DNA of 64,000 nt. Origin: Lepeophtheirus salmonis (taxonomy: Eukaryota; Arthropoda; Copepoda; Siphonostomatoida; Caligidae). The position numbers were made by a program, and so were the translations under genes. Numbering within the stretch: position 1 is the stretch's first letter; every line of letters starts with the position of its first letter. The DNA is taken from NCBI RefSeq assembly GCF_016086655.4, contig NC_052138.2, positions 18,476,001 to 18,540,000 of the forward strand, read 5' to 3'. Below the pieces are notes generated by a model. That model saw only the letters and a program-made list of their open reading frames with translations. It was not told where the DNA came from and ran no database searches. Shown here one piece after another: positions 61,701 through 64,000 of this stretch.

Positions 61701-64000
61701 AATAACACATAATAATGTTAAAACTTTAAGAATTAAAATGACGTTTTTAGTAACCACATCATTTCAGCTGTTGTAGTTACCATAAAAGTTATATAGGGAT
61801 CGTCCCTACGACTGATACATTTTATTAGAACTGAACTAATATGACTACAGTTTTATTTTATTTTTAGACTGATCTAACACTAATTTTATAGAGTAAGTGA
61901 CGTCAGTGAGGTAAATAATAAAGAATCAGATGATGCAATGTCAAGAATAAACAAAAATCCCTATAACTGAGAACACAAATCCATTTAAGTTATATGTAAT
62001 TTCAAAAAGAGCTCAAATAAATGGATCCCTTTATTTTATTGACAGGCTTTATATATTATTTTTAAAGGTATATATCGGTTATAATAAAATCCAACTAACA
62101 CATATATTTGGAACAATAATTTGATATTTATGCTAATTTTATCTGTTGCATCATAATAAAAAAGCATGGGGCTTTATCTACTTAAACACACAAAGGTAAA
62201 AAAATATAACATCAGCTCTTTTCCTCTTTTTTTGAAAAACTTTGCAAAAATCTAGAGTTGTCACGGCACCAATATTTTTTAAATGGTGCATGCATTAAAA
62301 TTGTTATCAGTCTTTCGAAAACTTTTGGTACTGTTTCTACAAATAAAAACGAAACGCCAAAATGTACTTCAGATCAATTTGCGTGCACTTACAAAGGTAT
62401 TAACTAGATTTTTTGTTTGGGTGTGTGTAGAACTCGCGTTAACTCAGACAAGACATCATATTAGTCATTTTCATTTTATTGACATCCCCTTTTACAACTG
62501 GTTTCTGAAATACATCTTGTTAAAGTTCTAGATTGAAACTATAAAGAATTTTTCCCCACACCCAGTATAATTCCAGTTATTTGACAAAGGTGTAAGAGTT
62601 CAACAGAATCAATTATTAATGTAGTCATATCACTCCAAAAGGTTACAGACCCCTTATATAAGACATCATTTAATAAAGTTTAAGTATTATTGGAGGATAT
62701 TGGGATCAGACTTATTTTTTTATTTCTAGAAATCATAATGTGGTCAGCTTATCTATGTATATTCGTTATAAAATCAATTATTTCCATGCATATAATGACT
62801 GTAGGTAGTTGAAAATCTGAAGTGTTTCTATCCTCGAAGAAAAGTATCTCTAATATAACCATTTTTACTTATTTTTTGTGTAGATATAACATATAAATAT
62901 CGTACAGTATACCTTATATATTTATATATAAATGATTAAAGCATACACAAGCAAGCCGTATTTGACTTTAAATTGATGTGCCACTTCTTTCATAAAAATG
63001 ATATAATTGATTCGAATAAAACGTGCTATATTGTCTTCATTACAAGTTATATTGATATCCTTAGTTATAGCAATATTTAATAAACTCATAGGGGTGGTGG
63101 CTTTACTAAAGTGACTGATAAGTAATTTATACAATACAACATATTAACTTATATAATGAAAAATTAATATGAGTAGTTTTATTTAATAAAGTAACTTATG
63201 ACATGTTTGGGCCAATGGATTATAATTTATTTTTGTTACACAAAAATATTATAATTATCCAAATATATAGCATTTTTGTCATCCTTCATTTCATCATTTG
63301 CAAGGGTAAAATTTTTATTCAAATTAATTAAATTAACAAATTTAACCCATGAAAGCTATCAAACAATACTTCATTTTACTTTTACATCTTTAAATAGACG
63401 GAAACAGCACTTGTCTACGATGCTGTACAACTTTTTGCACGAGCTCTCACGGATTTGGATCGTAGCCAAAATATACAAATTACACCTCTTGATTGTGTGG
63501 ATGGAGAACCTTGGCAGCATGGTACCTCTCTCCTAAATTACATGAAATTGGTAAAAAGTTTTTTTGTATTTTTAGAGTAACAAATTACTTATTTTTTGTA
63601 TTTGTAGAAGTGCAAATCAAAGCGTTTAAGTTCATTTGTATTTGATTAGACTTTGTTGTAGTTGTTGTTTTTGGGAGTAAATCTCTTCTCTTAATAAATA
63701 AATTATACAACTTTTATCCCATTGCTCGAAAACTTTATACTAACATAATCTTCAAAAAAAAAAAAAACTTATTCAAAATTTTTGATTACTCACTCAAAAC
63801 GCCTTTTTATAGTTGCTCTGTTCACAGCAAAAGAAGGCAACAATGATTTAAAAAGTTTTTTGTTTTTTTTACATTTTCCACATCTTTAACTCCTATAATA
63901 TTATCATACATATAATTAACAGGTTGAAGCAGAGGGCTTAACGGGTAAAATTCAATTTGACTCTGAGGGATTCCGCTCTAATTTTGACCTCGAAATTATT
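49557..64000 (+). CDS. GRIK: Kainate-type ionotropic glutamate receptor, partial
   Basis: Six exons join in one frame (349 codons) encoding the LIVBP-like amino-terminal domain of a kainate receptor, a ligand-gated cation channel of excitatory synapses. Family landmarks in order: GGLFD and HEIAFRYAVDRINNDR; LPRTQLTAQIERIPPQDSF and ASKRVC; GGIFGPQSG; VQSICDSLEVPHVETRYDYR; INLYPHPHALGQAFVDL; WKKFTVLYEKSEGLVRLQEV; QIILDC and KQAQQVGIM; IELEDFKYGGTNITAFRLVD; ETALVYDAVQLFARAL; WQHGTSLLNYMK; EAEGLTGKIQFDSEGFRSNF. The Cys in SKRVC and the Cys in PLDCVDG fit the disulfide known in kainate receptor amino-terminal domains. NIT in exon 4 is a potential N-glycosylation site. Signal peptide exons are not identified upstream. 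The ligand-binding lobes, pore and C-terminus lie past the right edge. The subtype (GRIK1/2/3-like or arthropod KaiR) cannot be fixed from this domain. Confidence 0.95.
49933..50284 (+). CDS. GRIK: Receptor exon b
   Basis: The acceptor is ATTCATAG. The exon continues the split Val codon into VCKALSDGLGGIFGPQSG and ends GACTATAG before donor GTAGGT, splitting an Arg codon. It is the largest exon here at 352 bp and encodes the core of the amino-terminal domain, including the ICDSLEVPHVETRYDYR block. The intron before it is 220 bp. Confidence 0.95.
50357..50498 (+). CDS. GRIK: Receptor exon c
   Basis: The acceptor is CTTTTGTAG. The exon completes the Arg codon (RPLLKSMKTSGETQIILDC) and ends at Leu CTA before donor GTACGT, phase 0. 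The preceding intron is only 72 bp. It encodes the middle strand-helix pairs, with PDVLKQAQQVGIMTAYHSYL matching the family. Confidence 0.94.
50563..50730 (+). CDS. GRIK: Receptor exon d
   Basis: The acceptor is TTGCAACAG after a 64-bp intron. The 56 codons start DLHTIELEDFKYGGTNIT and end HEKSIR before donor GTATGT, phase 0. NIT is a glycosylation sequon. VKSVVQDWVLGELRYGRK follows the usual family pattern. The next exon is 12.7 kb away. Confidence 0.95.
50813..50954. mobile_element. hAT-like MITE, 142 bp, in intron 4
   Basis: The ends CAGAGGTGTCAAACTCAA and, reversed, CAGGGTGTGTTAAACTCAAA are inverted, and the CAG.GGTGTCAAACTCA form is common in hAT MITEs. The flanks AATTAGAA (50805-50812) and ATTTAGAA (50955-50962) match 7 of 8. 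It starts 82 bp after the exon d donor. No coding capacity. Confidence 0.82.
50963..52883. other. Intronic spacer
   Basis: AT-rich, no repeat family assigned. A TGACGTCA octamer lies at 51465-51472. The frame at 51579-51776 (-) is unremarkable. Confidence 0.5.
52884..53090. mobile_element. Short inverted-repeat element in intron 4
   Basis: The left GTGTTGTGTCGGTCCTAATG followed by TATTCAGTCCAGTCCAT faces a right arm, ATGGACTGGACTGAACTGGA then AGGACTGACTCAACACAAC. These are inverted copies of about 35-45 bp with small gaps. Possible 8-bp flanks TATGTATG and TATATATG (7/8) hint at a hAT-like target duplication, but AT-rich flanks make this weak. No reading frame of note; the open frames on both strands simply cover the repeat. 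Confidence 0.55.
53091..54380. other. Intronic spacer
   Basis: AT-rich with A/T runs (for example near 53680-53694 and 53851-53864). Nothing recognised. Confidence 0.5.
54381..54740 (+). mobile_element. Deleted mariner in intron 4
   Basis: The left end AAATTCATTATTTTTCCAATAG and right end AATAATGGATTTT are inverted, as in the copy at 36172. A second left block, TAGATGGCATTAGAAAGATA, is shared with it. The + strand reads TNKDKIRHILHFFFDKDEKA, jumps to PIVENVDKIM-EIVESDPHDS, then TVLIDKGINI and the right end. The helix-turn-helix region between these blocks and all catalytic sequence are missing. The 3' coding cut-off is the same as in the copies at 8165 and 36172. Confidence 0.75.
54741..56219. 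other. Intronic spacer
   Basis: No family assigned. A less AT-rich word, CTAGTGGCGCCATCTATGTG, at about 55321 resembles worn mariner termini (CTAGATGGCGTTAG), and TGACGTCA occurs at 55393-55400. Confidence 0.4.
56220..56700 (+). repeat. Direct repeat copy 1 (DR-I4), unknown family
   Basis: Aligns in the same orientation with 59605-60165. Shared blocks are CCTACATAGTATATTATTCG, TTAAAAGCATAGCT, GAAATAATAAAATGCCCA, TTGTATTCCTGTC, TTATTTATCAAAAAG, GACGTATCAAATAAGACGAG, GACAACAAAATACATA and a closing GTTAGCGAGGTAACCCCGTGAG. No reading frame and no clear inverted ends. Type unknown. Confidence 0.65.
56701..59604. other. Intronic spacer
   Basis: No gene. A GC-richer patch at about 57160-57340 (TGCTGCACCGTATAAAG, GGCGACGCACTGCAG, CTCCGGTTGAGAATTCTG) may belong to an unidentified transposon; no partner or exon-like frame was found. 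Confidence 0.4.
59605..60165 (+). repeat. Direct repeat copy 2 (DR-I4), unknown family
   Basis: Counterpart of 56220-56700 about 3.4 kb downstream, same strand. It ends GTTAGCGAGGTAACGCCGTGAG, nearly identical to copy 1, and carries CCTACATAGTATTTATTCGA, TTAAAAGCGTAGCTATAAAT, TTTTATTCCTGTC, ACGACGTATCAAATGAGACG and GACAACAAAATACATAG. It is slightly longer, with small insertions. Confidence 0.65.
60166..63397. other. Intronic spacer up to exon e
   Basis: AT-rich. TGACGTCA at 61898-61905. The frame at 62283-62531 (+) is open but has no family similarity and no supportable splice context. No repeat family assigned. Confidence 0.45.
63398..63550 (+). CDS. GRIK: Receptor exon e
   Basis: The acceptor is CTTTAAATAG and the donor GTAAAAAG, both phase 0, 51 codons. 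TETALVYDAVQLFARALTDL, then PLDCVDGEPWQHGTSLLNYM and KL match the end of lobe 2 of the kainate receptor amino-terminal domain. The Cys is the expected second partner of the domain disulfide. Confidence 0.95.
63923..64000 (+). CDS. GRIK: Receptor exon f, cut by the window edge
   Basis: The acceptor ATATAATTAACAG follows a 372-bp intron. The 26 codons read VEAEGLTGKIQFDSEGFRSN then FDLEII, the final strand of the amino-terminal domain just before the linker to the ligand-binding domain. The exon continues beyond position 64000. Confidence 0.93.

Larger units (their letters stand above)
50731..63397 (+). other. Intron 4 of the receptor gene, 12.7 kb
   Basis: GT (50731) to AG (63397), phase 0. 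The protein reads SIR/TETALVYDAVQ across it, as expected for a continuous family sequence, so no exon seems to be missing. The intron is about two hundred times the length of the one before it (64 bp) and holds most of the repeats listed between its ends. Confidence 0.9.

Noticed and set aside
62283..62531. Extra receptor exon or nested gene in intron 4
   Set aside because: The translation has no kainate receptor similarity, and the protein is already continuous between the exons at 50563-50730 and 63398-63550.

Overview
The window is eukaryotic, AT-rich (about 30% G+C by eye), gene-poor nuclear DNA full of decayed DNA transposons. It suggests an arthropod. Two things point to a caligid copepod such as a salmon louse: the kainate-receptor exons resemble arthropod versions, and the mariner/Tc1 remnants resemble those I recall from sea-louse sequence. 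The species is inference only. There is no sign of operons, phage, CRISPR or other prokaryotic features.

The only gene I can support is the 5' part of an ionotropic glutamate receptor of the kainate type, on the + strand from 49557 to the right edge. Six exons (49557-49712, 49933-50284, 50357-50498, 50563-50730, 63398-63550, 63923-64000+) join in one open frame of 349 codons with GT..AG introns. They encode most of the extracellular amino-terminal domain. The signal-peptide exon(s) upstream were not found, and the ligand-binding domain and channel lie beyond the window. Three introns are small or moderate (220, 72 and 64 bp) and the fifth is 372 bp. Intron 4 is about 12.7 kb and carries a hAT-like MITE, a deleted mariner, a foldback-like element and a pair of unknown direct repeats.

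The left 49 kb has no recognisable host gene. It holds: (1) Tc1/mariner relics, including a mutated near-complete mariner at about 6580-7545, a TIR-bounded 1.2-kb element at 26977-28172, and at least eight deleted or fragmentary copies; (2) hAT-like elements with 8-bp target duplications at 14444-15863, 20133-20753, 21000-21953 and 42029-42316; (3) a dispersed repeat here called RepA, with about a dozen copies in both orientations; (4) an AT-rich, poly(A)-containing family here called RepB, three copies; (5) a tRNA-derived SINE with box A/box B sequences, three copies, all + strand. The remaining stretches are AT-rich spacer with microsatellites and homopolymers, in which I see no coding signal.

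I found no convincing new biological system. The most useful second looks are the repeat families that shared internal-deletion points suggest amplified as non-autonomous elements, the uncharacterised RepA and direct-repeat families, and an apparent excess of TGACGTCA octamers.
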